This document shows positions 1 through 12,172 of a stretch of DNA of 64,000 nt, one piece after another. The position numbers and the translations under genes were made by a program. The notes under the pieces were generated by a model. The model was not told the origin of the DNA and searched no databases. It saw only the letters and a program-made list of their open reading frames with translations. The DNA is taken from NCBI GenBank assembly GCA_963920575.1, contig OY986967.1, positions 4,013,869-4,077,868 of the forward strand, written 5' to 3'. The stretch is from Narthecium ossifragum (taxonomy: Eukaryota > Streptophyta > Magnoliopsida > Dioscoreales > Nartheciaceae). How positions within the stretch are numbered: position 1 is the stretch's first letter; the number at the start of each line of letters is the position of its first letter.

Positions 1-1100
1 AAAACGAGGAAAACCACATGGGTGACGGTCGATCGGTCCATCGACCGTGGGAAGCCCAAAACCAAACAAAGCCTGACGGTCGATCCGACGGTCGAGCGTG
101 AGGCAAATCAGAAAAAGGGAGAATCCCGGGGTCGATCCATGCATCGACCGTGGGAGGTCAAAAACCCGACAGAGCCTGACGGACGATGAGACGGTCGATC
201 CACCGGTTGACCGTCAGGCCCCGAAAGAGCGTATCAACGCTTGACGGTCGATCCACCGATCGACCGTCGGACCTTAGGCACAGTTCATCAGAACAGTGCC
301 GGAAATCCAATTTCTTGGATTTCAAGGGTCAATTCAAATTGGAAATTGATGAAACTTTGCAAGCATGTGTAATTAACGATGGGGAAACCAATGGTGCAAA
401 GAAATCATATTTTTGATGGTTAAATCGTCTATCTAGGTCAAAATGGACAAAAACCGATGAAACGGCGATAATACGGAAATCAGTCGTTAGAATACCGAAA
501 ACACGGGATAGAAATACTTCAAATCATTCACATTACATGCACAATGAGCTACATAGCATTCTAACAAGTACTCCTACAGCGAAAAGGCAATAAACCAATC
601 CTAGGAAAACCCGATCACAAGATCGAGGTAGAAACACCTACTTGAACATGCAGGGCAGCTCCTCCACGCATCCCCCAACTCCGATCGCCGGAAGCCGCTC
701 CTCGAAATCCACACTCCGATGCCCTAGCTCAGCCGCAGGAGAGAAAGAGAAGAAAGAGAACGGCATGAGAAGGAAAAGAAGGAGAGAAAGAGAAAGAAGG
801 AGCTTAAATAGAAAGCTAGAATCCATCACAGCCGTCCGATTCGATCTCTCCCGATCGAGCTCCGATCTTTCGATCGGAAGCGCCCTAAAGGTTCTAATCA
901 AACACATACATCAATCAAAGGCCATGTGTGCAACGCGGGTGTGAAACTGACCACCAGGGAGCATATTTACCAAAATGCCACTGGGGTCAAAAGCAGCGAT
1001 GCGATCAACCGATCGCATCCCAAGGCCAACCGGGCCAAACCACAAACCCAGACCCTCGACCTAACGCGGTCGGACCGGGTTGGAGGTACGGGTCCTCACA
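1..1100 (-). mobile_element. 3' LTR (partial) of LTR retrotransposon A
   Basis: This is the inner part of the downstream LTR of a minus-strand element. Read on the minus strand the LTR begins TGTGAGGACCCGTACC at base 1100, and the rest runs off the window's left edge. The same sequence recurs at about 6925-8031 with roughly 35 differences by eye (about 3%), so the pair are the two LTRs of one element. Bases 20-260 carry several copies of a palindromic CGGTCGATC..GATCGACCG motif. Just inside the boundary (1101-1115) is the complement of AAGGGTGATAGGT, which sits where a polypurine tract should be. Confidence 0.85.
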
Positions 1101-4100
1101 ACCTATCACCCTTAAATAAATTTCGTCCCGAAATTCAAGGGTAGGGTCGGAAAAGAAGAACCAACTAGTTCTACTGGCACGAACGCCCACACAAAGGAAA
1201 CTACCTGCTGGGTCAAACAATCGGGGAAACCACTGGCACCTGCAATCCCCTCGCTCCCACGTCAAACTCTCTGCACTACCATGCCTCTATCTGATCATCA
1301 CCAACGGTATCCATCTGCCTCTCAGCACCTGATCCCGTCTGCCCACAATCTGCACTGGCTACTCTATGTAGACGGCGTCCTCCTCGACTACGATGTCGCC
1401 GTGTCTGCTCATGTGGGACCGATACTGACTGTACTTCCTCAACACCGAACAAGTGGCGGAAGTACACGCAACTGACAAGTGTGTAAGTAGACCCGATCTG
1501 TAAGTAAACCCTCTGCCGCCAACTGTGAACTCTAACGGCTGTCACCTCTGACCTGATCTGCACTGACCTCTCTACCTCAAAAGGTGCAACGCCGGTGCTG
1601 AGCCATCAACTGCTGAAGTGGGCAAACTCCACCCTGAGGATGTACTCTCATCGTCTGACGTCTGCATCAACAACGCGTGCTCTAAGCACGTCACCATGGG
1701 TCTGAATGGTCCTCTCTGACCGTCTGTCCATCTGTATCGCGAGACGCTGTGCTGAAAGTCAACAAAATGGTCACCGGCTCCTAAGAGCTGTACTAGAATC
1801 TGTCTGTGATCCTGTAATCACGGCCTGAGGTGATGGAAGCTGAAGCATCACACCATCTGATCACCTCTCTGACATGTGGACTGCTATGTGACGCATATAC
1901 TCATCTCATATGGTCTATGTGCTGAACTGACCTCTGCATCGGGTCTCTGGATCTGACTTCTAAATATGATCTTGAATCTGATCTCTGCATCTGATCCTGA
2001 ATCTGATCTCTGCATCTGATCCTAAATCTGATCTCTGCATCTGATGCCAACCAAGCTGCTGACGAAATCCATGATACATTTCCATGCCTCCTGAATGAAT
2101 AGCAATAGGAGAGGAGTGAACCTCACGTAGGATGTCCTCGTGCAACTCTGGATCTGCTACTCCACCTCTGGAGTACTATCAACTGTCTGCCAAAGCCGTC
2201 AGGAATCTCTATAGGCTCGATGTCGTTGTCGCTCCACGTCGTCATGGTTCTGGTGCAGACTCTCGGAGTAGGGTTGCCTCGGCCTCCAACTCATCTGGTC
2301 TCTGCTCTCTGCCAATTCTGACTGGTCCTCTACACGAAGGAACCTTCAGGAACACTCTGCCAGGAACTGAGAACTCCAAAGATCATCGCCTCTGACCTGA
2401 TTAGCTCTCTCGCCTGCTCTGTGCTGATCTCCCTGAGGACTGTTTGACGACGCCTGGGGTGGTGGACTATGCCTCAACAACCTTGGTTGTGCAATCGGAT
2501 GGACGGCACGAACTGCCGTGCTACACCTAGCATGGCACTGCATTCGTCTGAACTGATGATTGCTGGAATAGGCAAACTCTGGCAGTGGGATGTACTCTAC
2601 CTAGCTGCCTCCTACAATCTGGTGATGACGTCCGCCATGGTGTGCTTCCGCTCCCACTCTGACACTGGAGGGGCTGCAATGGATCCGCCGGATCTGCAAC
2701 ACTGCTAACGAAGCACAACCTGTGATCTGTTGATGCTGTCTAGCCCTCTATCATGTGCTCGGTACCAACCGCAGCACGGACCTCCACGAGTTCCGGATAT
2801 ATAGGGTCTATATCACCCTGGCCGGGAGAGCTGGGATGCTGCAACCACCAAAGGGGAAGTCGTCTGGACTCTGATCCGACTGACTGCCTGACTCCGATGA
2901 ACTGACAAACCACCAAATCTGCTCTAGCCTCTCTAACCAACTGCTGGTGGCTATCACCCTTAAAGGCACTGACTCAGTGACTTTAAGGCAAAAGCTCCGG
3001 TCTCCTGGTCGCTATGGTCAACGGTCCCGCAGTCTTGGAGATGCCTCTACTGAATCTCGAACACCATCTTCGACCTCTGCCGTCGCACATCTGTGTCGAG
3101 CCCAGCTGAATCAATCGATCTGCCTGCCGCTGAGACTGCCTGTCGGTCGAAACCTGTCTCTGAAGGCCAACACCTCGAGCTGGGAGCCAAATAACGCCGA
3201 TACACCCTCGGCAGCTGCGATGCAAACGCCAAACATCGCTCGTGCTCCTCCTCAACGCGCCAGTAGATATGATGCTGTCGACGACGCCGCTGCAACTGAT
3301 CAGGATACGGCCTGAAGATCCTCCACATCACATCTGTAAAGGTTGCTGGTGCGTTGGTCAGACCAAACGGCATCACTGTGAACTCGTACAGTCCGTACCT
3401 CGTACGGAAGGCTGTCTCTGGGATGTCGCAATCCCGAATCCTCAGCTGGTGTAGTCGATGCGAAGGTCAAACTCTGAAAGAGTCGACGAGTCTCTCAACT
3501 GCTAATCCATCATCATTACACTGCAGCGGGCGCACACTTTGTGTTGCAACTCTGTCCAGCTTTCTGAAGTCCATGTGTCTGTGGAGGGAACCATCCACAA
3601 TGAGAATCAGAACACACTCTGAGGCAACACACCTGGGCGAACGAAGTCCCGGCTACCGACTCGGCCGACTGAGTCCTCGACTCTCCAAATGCTGCTGGCA
3701 CCCGCATGCAAACTCGCAATGCTCAAGACCGCCCAAAAGGAACCTCAACCTCGAACTCAATGTCCTGCAAAGGCGACAATCAGAAAGCTCTTCATAAAGG
3801 ACAGCTGCACAAACAACAACAACAACACGAGGGGAAGCTGCTCTCCAGAGCACCTTCGAAAACAACGGGGAGGAAGTTCACCACAAGCCGGTGAACAAAC
3901 CCCAGCTCTCGACAAGCAGAAGGATCGCCGAACCGCGATCTTCAACGATAGTGAAACAACGCCGTCGGGTGTACCCACGACACCTTTCCACGGCCAAAGA
4001 AGCACAACCCGGTGCGCAACCAACCGACGCAACCGAGGAAGCCGTCGAACCCCAACGTGTACCACACGTGAGCGACGGGCACCTAGAGGTCTCCAACCTC

Positions 4101-5418
4101 TAGCAAATATCCCGACAAGAGCAACCAACCCAAGCTCTTGTCCCAATCGGTGGCTACTCTCAAAGCCACACCCGACTCAGATCCCAAGCCGGCACGGCTA
4201 CACATGGACGAGTCACAAGGGTGAAAACCCCAGAGCCACAAAGAAAAACGCAAGCTGCGAGAAGCTCCGAAAGCTGAAGGCTGAAAGCTGAAAGTCGAAG
4301 CTGGCGGCTCTGAAACTGGCTGCTGCAGAAGCCACTCCAGCAAGCCTCTATCTGGAATATGAATTCCCGCGTCTGCCCAAGGTACCTGCCCCAACTGAGG
4401 TATCAACCCACTGCTGTGCCCCACACCGTGTGCCACGCCCGACTGCTCTGCGGTAAGCGCCCAGCGCCCCTCGCAACCAGCACCGTCGGCGAAAGGACAC
4501 CCAGCGGCTAGCACTCGAGCACCCTGTGGAATCCCTCTCAGTATGGTGGTCCAGGCTACCTCTCAAAGGACCGGCACGACGCTGCTGCTACCACGGCTGT
4601 CGCTGATGCTGAAACCACTGCCTCTGCCAACGGCTACCCTGTCGTTCCCCAGAAGCAGGAACGACAACCCCGAAACTCACCACGACCACCGGCCAACTGC
4701 CCGGTGTTAACCCTCAAGTCACCTGTCTCAGTAGCTAGTACACAGTCCAGGGTGCACCCTGCTGTCGCGCTAGCCTACTTAGCCAGATGAACTAGCCAAC
4801 CCACGTGTCGCCACGTGGTGCGAGTACCCAGAACCAGAGGAGGGTACTCCCAACTGCACCACCCTCCAAGGGTAGATGCCAGAGAACAGTACGCGAACTG
4901 TTCTCAACACACAACCAACAGTGTCCCTTGTGGCCCTGACAAGCGCCACTACGAATCGTTCCCTGGGAAGGCAAGAAAACAACAGCTTCCCAAGCAAGCG
5001 ATACTCCAGGATGTCCAAAACATCCGGGATTCGGGTCACCTCCTTCAATCAGTCCTCTACTGTCGAAGGATCTCCAACACCGTCTCTGAACCCTAGCAGG
5101 TTCACCTCTCGAGATTTCGAAAGTACAGAGACGACACACATCCGATTCCCTACTCGCTCATCTCCAGCACGAGGGGAGACGTTGTCAGGAGAGAGAACGG
5201 ACAACACCGGTGCGCATGCACATCTCCCCCCGAGACGTCATGACGCAACCGGGAAGCAGCAAAACACAACAACAAACAGATAGATAAGCACGTCACACAC
5301 AATCGCAAGCAGACATGCAAGGATGTTCTAGACCTAGATTTATCTCATTCCACACTCAAAACCTTAATCGCAAGCCTAATCCTATCCCTGGGACCTACAG
5401 CCTGCTCTGATACCAAGT
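1101..5418 (-). mobile_element. Internal region of LTR retrotransposon A (degenerate Ty3/gypsy)
   Basis: The region of about 4.3 kb lies between the two LTRs and is collinear with the internal region of element B (44068-48420), in the opposite orientation. Around 2960-3470 on the minus strand the translation is recognisable as gypsy reverse transcriptase: [17 protein letters not shown] text, then [14 protein letters not shown] and a VFEIQ block. The catalytic aspartate pair that should lie between these blocks is replaced by an Arg-rich out-of-frame stretch. Frameshifts and stops interrupt every domain, and no intact gag, protease or integrase was found. A 24-bp-type minisatellite (GATCTCTGCATCTGATC units) lies at about 1945-2050. 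The copy is not coding-competent. Confidence 0.8.
5404..5415 (-). other. Primer-binding site of element A (initiator tRNA-Met type)
   Basis: On the minus strand this reads TGGTATCAGAGC, the usual plant retrotransposon primer site complementary to initiator tRNA-Met. It lies three bases inside the end of the 5' LTR. This fixes the element's orientation as minus and marks the LTR boundary at 5419. Confidence 0.85.
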
Positions 5419-8031
5419 TGTCATGCCCCGACCCAGAAAACCAATCCGAACCGAGGCGTGAGGGGAAACCTACACTATTCATCTGCAAATGGCGCGATAC
5501 AAAGCGAAAAAGACGGATAAATTTAAACAATTGTATTTCAGAGGTGAAACAGATATTCAATTCATATATATACATCAAGTTGTACTATTCAATATTTGAT
5601 ACAAGATCTTCCAAGAAAAGATATAATTCATAATCCCAAAAGTCCTCGAAATGTTTACATAATTTACAAAATCCAAAAGTACAACAGATAATCCTCCAGC
5701 AACCTCAATCGCCTCTAGATGTACTCGCGCCGCCAAAGGCCGATCCTGCTGGCTCGACTGAAGAAGAACTGCCGCCTGCACCTGCAAACGCAGCCCGGGT
5801 AGGAGTGAGCGATAAGCTCAGTAGGGTTCTACTCTACGGAACACAGAAGGGAGGAAAACAACAACAGTGTTGTCTCCCCGCTCAAACCTAAGGAATGCCA
5901 CGGGGTCTCACAACTCCTATCGACTCCCTAAGGGATCCTACTCTTCTCAACCGACCACGCTGGAAACATCAACCAACACGCTGCGAGGAAAAGAACCAGA
6001 ACCAGTAGGATCACCGTTACCCAGCAGGAAACCACTGCCTGGGGACCAAGTCAGGGACATCGACAACCATTCTTAAGACTTAGCCTTGGAAGACAACACG
6101 ACCTCTAAACCTCAAACACTGATCAGAGTCAACTATCGCCAATCCTCAATAACAAGAGATTTGATCATACAATCACACCCTAAACCTGACTACCCAGCCA
6201 CGGCCCTAAGGCTAGATCCGAACTACCCGAGAGCCTCGGATCGGCGACCCAAACCCATCGCCCGCCTAACCTCAGATGCCTCTAATGCAATCAAGATGCA
6301 TGCAATGCTCAGGCACAGATAACAATATATAAGCATGCAACAAGATGTCATTAATCATACAGGGCTAGGCATAGCTTACAGCTAGCCAAAGGGTAAGCAT
6401 AGCAAAGGCCTCATATACAGAATATCTATGCTAACCAAACAAACATCTGAGCACATCATTAAACACAGATATACAATAGTTTTCAGTGCTCTCTTGCACC
6501 TGACAGACTAAGGTTCCACAGTTACCCCGCAGGTAACTGGCCACATTTATACAATAGCCCTCGGCACACGCCGGCAAGAGGCTAAGGTTCCACAATTCCT
6601 CATTAGCTAGCATTCATAGCTACCTAATGGCTAGGTAATCAAATAAGCATTTAACTACAACCCAACACGTATTAAATGCAATCAAAACCATAGATTTGCC
6701 CCAAAACGGAGATTACTCGAATTGATCCTCAAACTCGATAGAAATCCTTTGAAAACTCCACAAAATCCACTTGTAAACTTCCCAACATGTTTAAAGATCA
6801 ATCACAATTGAAAGCCATCCAAGAAAAACCAGAAAACGCTGTTCAAGGGCCCACGGTCGATGTGACGTCGACCGTGAGGCCACGGTCGATGTCACAGTCG
6901 ATGCCACGGTCGACCGTGAGGCCAAAACGAGGAAAACCACATGGGTGATGGTCGATCGGTCCATCGACCATGGGAAGTCCAAAACCAAACAGAGCCCGAC
7001 GGTCGATCCGACGGTCGAGCGTGAGGCAAATCGGAAAAAGGGAGAATCCCGCGGTCGATCCATGCATCGACCGTGGGAGGTCAAAAACCCGACAGAGCCT
7101 GACGGACGATGCAACAGTCGATCCGCCGGTCGACCGTCAGGCCCCGAAAGAGCGTATCAACGCTTGACGGTTTGACGGTCGATCCACCGATCGACCGTCG
7201 GACCTTAGGCACAGTTCATCAGAACAGTGCCGGAAATCCAATTTCTTGGATTTCAAGGGTCAATTCAAGTTAGAAATTGATGAAACTTTACAAGCATGTG
7301 TAATTAACGATGGGGAAACCAATGGTGCAAAGAAATCATATTTTTGATGGTTAAATCGTCTATCTAGGTCAAAATGGACGAAAACCGACGAAACGGCGAT
7401 AATACGGAAATCAGCCGTTAGAATACCGAAAACGCGGGATAGAAATACTTCAAATCATTCACATTACATGCACAATGAGCTACATAGCATTCTAACAAGT
7501 ACTCCTACAGCGAAAAGGCAATAAACCTATCCTAGGAGAACCCGATCACAAGATCGAGGTAGAAACACCTACTTGGACATGCAGGGCAGCTCCTCCACGC
7601 ATCCCCCAACTCCAATCGCCGGAAGCCGCTCCTCGAAATCCACACTCCGATGCCCTAGCTCAGCCGCAGGAGAGAGAGAGAAGAAAGAGAACGGCAGGAG
7701 AAGGAAAAGAAGGAGAGAAAGAGAAAGAAGGAGCTTAAATAGAAAGCTGGAATCCATCACAGCCGTCCGATTCGATCTCTCCCGATCGAGCTTCGATCTT
7801 TCGATCGGAAGCGTCCTAAAGGTTCTAATCAAGCACATACATCAATCAAAGGTCATGTGTGCAACGCGGGTGTGAAACTGACCACCATGGAGCATATTTA
7901 CCAAAATGCCACTGGGGTCAAAAGCAGCGATGCGATCAACCGATCGCATCCCAAGGCCAACCGGGCCAAACCACAAACCCAGACCCTGGACATAACGCGG
8001 TCGGACTGGGTTGGAGGTACGGCACCTCACA
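5419..8031 (-). mobile_element. 5' LTR of LTR retrotransposon A
   Basis: The LTR is about 2.6 kb and, on the minus strand, begins TGTGAGGTGCC at 8031 and ends GGGGCATGACA at 5419 (TG..CA ends). It is unusually long for the 4.3-kb interior. Bases 6850-7200 hold a cluster of palindromic GGTCGATC..GATCGACC motifs, and a purine-rich stretch lies near 7660-7735. It matches the partial LTR at 1-1100 and the LTRs of element B. Several minus-strand open frames inside it are LTR sequence, not genes. Confidence 0.88.
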
Positions 8032-8851
8032 CCATGTCTGTAGGAGGTGTAGCAATAGGTTTTTTCAACTTTAAAGGTGGGTCCAAGTAGAACTTAGCAT
8101 ATGCAAAGAATGCTTCCCCTGGTGTGAAAGGTTTTGTGTCGGCGAACACTCTTTTGACGTCGCCTTCAGGTGTTTGGTACTTGAAACATTGGTGAAGTGT
8201 AGAAGGAACGACTTTATTCTCATGGAGCCAAGGCCTCCTAAGCAAAGCATTGTAAGAGGTGCGAGCATCGATAACATAGAAAACGATACTCGTGGCTAAG
8301 TCTTGTAATTTTAAGACTAAGCGTATGGAGCCTAACACTTGTTGACCAGCCTAGTTGAAGCCTTGTTCTACAACGTTACTGGATGTTAAGTTCATAGTAT
8401 CGTACCCTAATTTATGGAGTGTTTTGAGTGGTAAAAGTTTAATGGCAGATCCACAATCTAGCATTACGCGTGACGTGGGTACTTCGTCGATATCACCAGT
8501 TACTAATAATGGTCTATTATGGAGTTTTGTTCCAAGCAATAGATCATCATCAGTGAACTCTATGTTAAGGCTTTCGACTTCGGACATTTCCGGTTGAGGA
8601 ATTTCCGCTTGATAGTCGTCAGGAAAGGACAAGGCAGTAATAAGAGATTTGTGAAAATCAAAGGAAAGACACAGGGCATCATACACGCTAAGCAATGCTG
8701 GTATTTTCTTTAAATGAGCAATTACATTGTATTTAACTGACTCACCAGATTTTGTACGACAATAAAAACTCAGGTCTCGCGGGAACGAGACTTCATATTT
8801 CATTGTGACAAAAGTTTGAATTACATCGGTGGGTGATTGTGAGAACAACAC
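8032..8851 (-). pseudogene. Ty3/gypsy gag-pol remnant with aspartic protease region
   Basis: Two minus-strand open segments (8851-8351 and 8338-8032) form one interrupted coding region, split by an in-frame stop near 8352. The translation contains MLDCGSAIKLLP, the retroviral-type aspartic protease active site in the D-C-G-S form seen in some plant gypsy lineages, followed by LRRPWLHENKVVPSTLHQ and KPFTPGEAFFA, which fit the flap and C-terminal side of that protease. The sequence differs from element A, whose LTR begins immediately beside it, so element A probably inserted into this older element. No reverse transcriptase follows on the right. Confidence 0.72.
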
Positions 8852-8989
8852 TTCTGGATTTCAATTTTATCACACATAGGTATTTGTGATTAAAATTTTC
8901 CCGTCATTTACATCCCCAAAGGGAAGACCCCTGATTTCAGATTCGGGACTTAAAGCCCCGTCACATTAATATTAAAGTAAAAAAAATGA
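8852..8989. other. AT-rich spacer without recognisable features
   Basis: Short stretch between the gypsy remnant and the hAT remnant. I see no coding signal or clear terminal repeat. Confidence 0.4.
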
Positions 8990-9157
8990 TAAACGAAAAA
9001 AAGAAAGAAGTAGGAAGGATATTGGGTGGAGGCGAGAGGGGACGGCCGCCCCCTGGCAACGCCGGAACCCCCCCCCCCCCCCCCCTAACTAAAATATTTA
9101 TAATTTATTAGTTTTATTTCTAATTGTCACATTTTTATTTATATTTTTTTTTAGATA

Positions 9158-9370
9158 ATGGATAAGCTTGTGATAAAAAAACCACGAAACGGACCAAGCA
9201 GTGAATCGTCTAATATTTATGACTTGCATACTACTTCAGAGAATACTCATTCGAAAAGACTCCGAACTAGTTTAATTGCTCTAAATGATATTGTTGGTGA
9301 CTCAGGGTTGGGTAAACCCATTGAAACATATGAAGCTAGAGAAAAATGTGAACATATTTGGTGCACATAA
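9158..9370 (+). pseudogene. hAT transposase N-terminal fragment
   Basis: Open frame of 70 codons starting MDKLVIKKPRNG. It resembles the N-terminus of TTF/MYM-type hAT transposases: a lysine-rich MDK/R start, a serine-rich linker, then a D-x-GLxxPI-x-x-Y block (here DSGLGKPIETYE). The frame ends before the zinc finger. It is followed about 120 bases later by a C-terminal fragment of the same kind of protein, so the catalytic RNase H-like core has been deleted. Confidence 0.55.
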
Positions 9371-9437
9371 CAATTTTCACAATAAAGCTAGAAAAAAATG
9401 TGAAACACATAGTACGGTACATATATGATTTTCAAGT

Positions 9438-9668
9438 TTGATTTGCAAGTCTGATTTGTGTACACATAGGCGGAGGAGATGTGGTTCGTTGAAGATTATC
9501 AAATCTAATTTGCATAATAAGATGGGAGATGACTGGATGAATGATTGCATTGTAGTATGCATCGAGCGGGGAGTTTTTGAAACTATTGAGAATGAAGTCA
9601 TTTTGCAACGTTTTCAAAAAATGCAAAAGCGTAGGATCCAACTTACACCTCTCAATCGCAGCACATAG
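9438..9668 (+). pseudogene. hAT transposase C-terminal (dimerisation) fragment
   Basis: Open frame of 76 codons. Its centre reads SNLHNKMGDDWMNDCIVVCIERGVF, then ENEVILQRFQKM and RRIQLTPLN to the stop. That order (S-x-LxNKMxDxWxND, then the I-x-x-FQxM end) is the last part of the hAT family C-terminal dimerisation domain. The stop codon sits where the family proteins normally end. A 21-bp direct repeat (ACATAGTACGGTACATATAT) occurs at about 9409-9429 and again at about 9664-9684, flanking this segment. Confidence 0.65.
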
Positions 9669-9929
9669 TACGGTACATATATTTTAATATTTGTATTATT
9701 TTTATTCCTTAATGTTCGATATTGTAATTCTAAGATATGCTTTTTATTGCTTTAAAAAAAAACTTGATCATTTTGCTTTAGATTTCGCCCCCTCTTAAGT
9801 CTTATCCTGATCCCTCCACTGAATATAGTTATGATTACGTCACATCTGACAATCTCATCGATGCTATCCCCATGGCTTATAGCCATATCCCACCACCCAG
9901 AAATTAAGCCATGTTTCCCGGCGCAAGTA

Positions 9930-10110
9930 ACAACCATGTTGGCCATCTTCCACAAGGCGTTCGCCACCCAAGTCCCCCGACGACATCCTCCGCCACTTCC
10001 ACACCGCCCACCACGACAACAACTTTTCCACTACCTACGGCGGCTGCAGCGCCCTTGCCGCCCTCGACGATGGCGGAGAGGTCGGAGGGACCTCAGACAT
10101 TCGCATCCGA
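9930..10110 (+). pseudogene. Fragment of a TSJT1/aluminium-induced-like gene 5' end
   Basis: From about 9939 the plus strand reads MLAIFHKAFA. After a single frame change it continues SPPKSPDDILRHF, then NNFSTTYGGCSALAAL. This matches the layout of the start of plant stem-specific TSJT1 / aluminium-induced proteins (an MLAxFxK-type start, PPEE/PDDIL helix, then an F-S-x-x-x-G segment). The frame is broken near residue 10 and nothing of the remaining roughly 200 residues follows. I infer a captured or decayed gene fragment. The similarity is short, so confidence is moderate. Confidence 0.45.
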
Positions 10111-10139
10111 GGTCGGATGGAGCCATCTTGAGATTCATA

Positions 10140-11590
10140 CTATAATAATATCAAAATAATTTTTTCATATAAATACCAAAATTATGATTATATTTAAGAT
10201 TATATTCATATTTGTGTACGGGTAAAATCGAAAACTAATTTAATTGTTTTTTTTTATTCTCATGGGAATAAGGGGATGGAGATGATAACGACCTATCTCG
10301 TATCTCCTATCTCCTATCTCCTATCTCCTATCTCCAGTGGGAATACCAAACCTGGGTTTGGTAACCCAATTCCAAGTTTGATCTGACCTTCTTTCTTGTG
10401 GATTTTGGCTCCGAAGTGGGGGAATAGGGCGGTAATTCCCCGTCCACAATGGATAAGATTAATTAGAAGAGGATAAGATAAATTTTCTAAAACAATATTT
10501 AGATAACATTGACTGAAACGACCAACAACGAAGTCAAGTAGACGATCTATCTACTTCCTTCAATTTTGTAAGTCATGGGGGGTTATCCAATAAGGTGATA
10601 AAAATATTAATTAGTAGCTAGCATACGTTGACGTACAAACAAGAGAAGTTGGCCTTTTTTTGGCATGTGTTTCAAGGGGCCTCTTGCAATTTTCCCCCAC
10701 ATTTATGTTACGAACTTTCTCTTCCATATATAGAACTTAGCAAAGTTAGTGAAACTTCATGCATGCAATAAGACATTATATATATGGCATTGGGTGCAGA
10801 ACTTCTTATCATTTCTTCACTACGTAAGTTACGTAACAAATTATATATGTATATCCTCATGAGTCATGTATAAAAGAAAGACTTAGAACGACTGACTTAT
10901 GGCTGCAAAAGCTTAGGTCAATTTGATTGCATTATATTGATCAGTACGTGTCTTTGTCAGACGTAACATATATTCGGCCCAACTAAGAAGAGATCTAGCT
11001 AGTAACAAAAAATCTTTGTCAGATATAAACGGGAGATTTCTAGACAATGGATATATATGTTGGGGGCTTTTGTAGATGATCGTCACCAAAATCTCTCTGT
11101 TTTTGGCCGGTCCATAATTGTAGACAAGGACAACTAATCAAAGAAATAAATAAATAAATGGTTGTAGGCAAGGACCGGAAGACTCAACCCTAAATAAATA
11201 AAGATCATGAGTAAAGACACACGCTAGCTTATTGATTTTTCTTTTTTTCTTTTTTAATGAGGTATTAATTAAGCTAGCTACTTTTCTTTTTAGACTTTTC
11301 CTTTCAATGCTATATTATTTTAACATATGCATAATTCGAGACTTGTCTAATAATGAAGCTAATTAATGAAGCTACCGATGACTTGACTAACTAAATTAAA
11401 GATTGGTGAGACTTCACCATCAGCATTGATTATAAAGGAAAATAAATAAGTAGTGCTTAATTTGCAAATATTTTCAATTGTCAAATCCAACAGTCACTCT
11501 TTAGTAGTGATTTTTTTTCCTTTTTTTTTAAAAAAAAGCTGAGTCAGATGACCTGGGAAAAGCTACAAAATAACTTCAAAACTCATGAGG
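10140..11590. other. Intergenic AT-rich DNA with a 7-bp microsatellite
   Basis: No gene seen. Bases 10294-10335 are six tandem copies of a 7-mer (TATCTCC, first copy TATCTCG). Just downstream, ACCAAACCTGGGTTTGGT is a perfect short palindrome in a MITE-like context (GGGAATACCAAAC). The rest is AT-rich without a coding pattern. Confidence 0.6.
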
Positions 11591-11768
11591 TCCTTCTTTA
11601 ATGAATAGAGAGTATATATCTTATTAGTAGTAAAGCAAAGATGTTGATATCTTACTTTTCTAGATGACTAATCTTCACAAGCAAGCATCCATGCAACTTC
11701 TTCTTAATTATGATATCATCACTATCAGCTGATTCTATGGCCAAAAACCTGTTCATGTATTGCATATT

Positions 11769-11815
11769 TATAATTAGAAGACTCATCAGCATCAGCGATG
11801 AGTCTTCTAATTATA
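11769..11815. repeat. Perfect 19-bp inverted repeat with 9-base loop
   Basis: The left arm is 11769-11787 (TATAATTAGAAGACTCATC), the loop 11788-11796 (AGCATCAGC), and the right arm 11797-11815 is the exact reverse complement. No coding frame overlaps it. It could fold as a stable hairpin in single-stranded DNA or RNA; whether it is transcribed cannot be seen. Confidence 0.9.
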
Positions 11816-11911
11816 CGACAAAGAACTGAGGTCAAGTTCGGGGGCATATGATCTACGACATGATGTCATGGGACGCCATGGAGCTGACAGAGGTGGGATG
11901 CCAAGAGCCTT

Positions 11912-12172
11912 TTGTCAAATAGAATCTTTGATATTCATTTTTTACGCTTTAGGAACCCCCAATGTTTTTTTATATATATAATAGGACCCCATACATGTAA
12001 GGAACACGTATTATTCTTGATTATACACGTATCATGAGTACGCGTATAATTATTGTTTATACGCGTATTAGCTTATATGCGTGTTCCTTACGTGTATAGA
12101 GTCATATTATGCAAAAAATACATAGGAGTCCTAAAGTGCAAAAAGTGAATATCAGCGGTCCTATTTGACAAC
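11912..12172. mobile_element. MITE family 1, copy 1
   Basis: About 260 bp with long imperfect terminal inverted repeats: the left end GTCAAATAGAATCTTTGATA is mirrored by the right end, whose reverse complement starts GTTGTCAAATAGGACC and continues through GATATTCACTTTTTG. The middle carries further inverted pieces (ACACGTATTATTCTTGATTA, then ACGCGTATA arms). No coding capacity. A second copy lies at about 16906-17161. Confidence 0.75.

Larger units (their letters stand above)
8990..9821 (+). mobile_element. Deleted hAT transposon (zinc-finger MYM/TTF type)
   Basis: The right end (about 9780-9821), read in reverse, starts CAGTGGAGGGATCAGGATAAG and continues into a GAGGGGGCGAAA stretch, the familiar terminus of plant hAT elements encoding TTF/MYM zinc-finger transposases. 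The left part has the matching GC-rich leader (GGCCGCCCCCTGGC at about 9042). Between them only the two extremities of the transposase survive. The left terminus lacks a clear CAGTGG end, so the element is probably truncated there. A run of 18 C at about 9069-9086 interrupts the leader. Confidence 0.65.

Noticed and set aside
9752..9967. Minus-strand 71-codon frame near the hAT end
   Set aside because: It overlaps the hAT terminus and the TSJT1-like fragment on the opposite strand; no family match seen.
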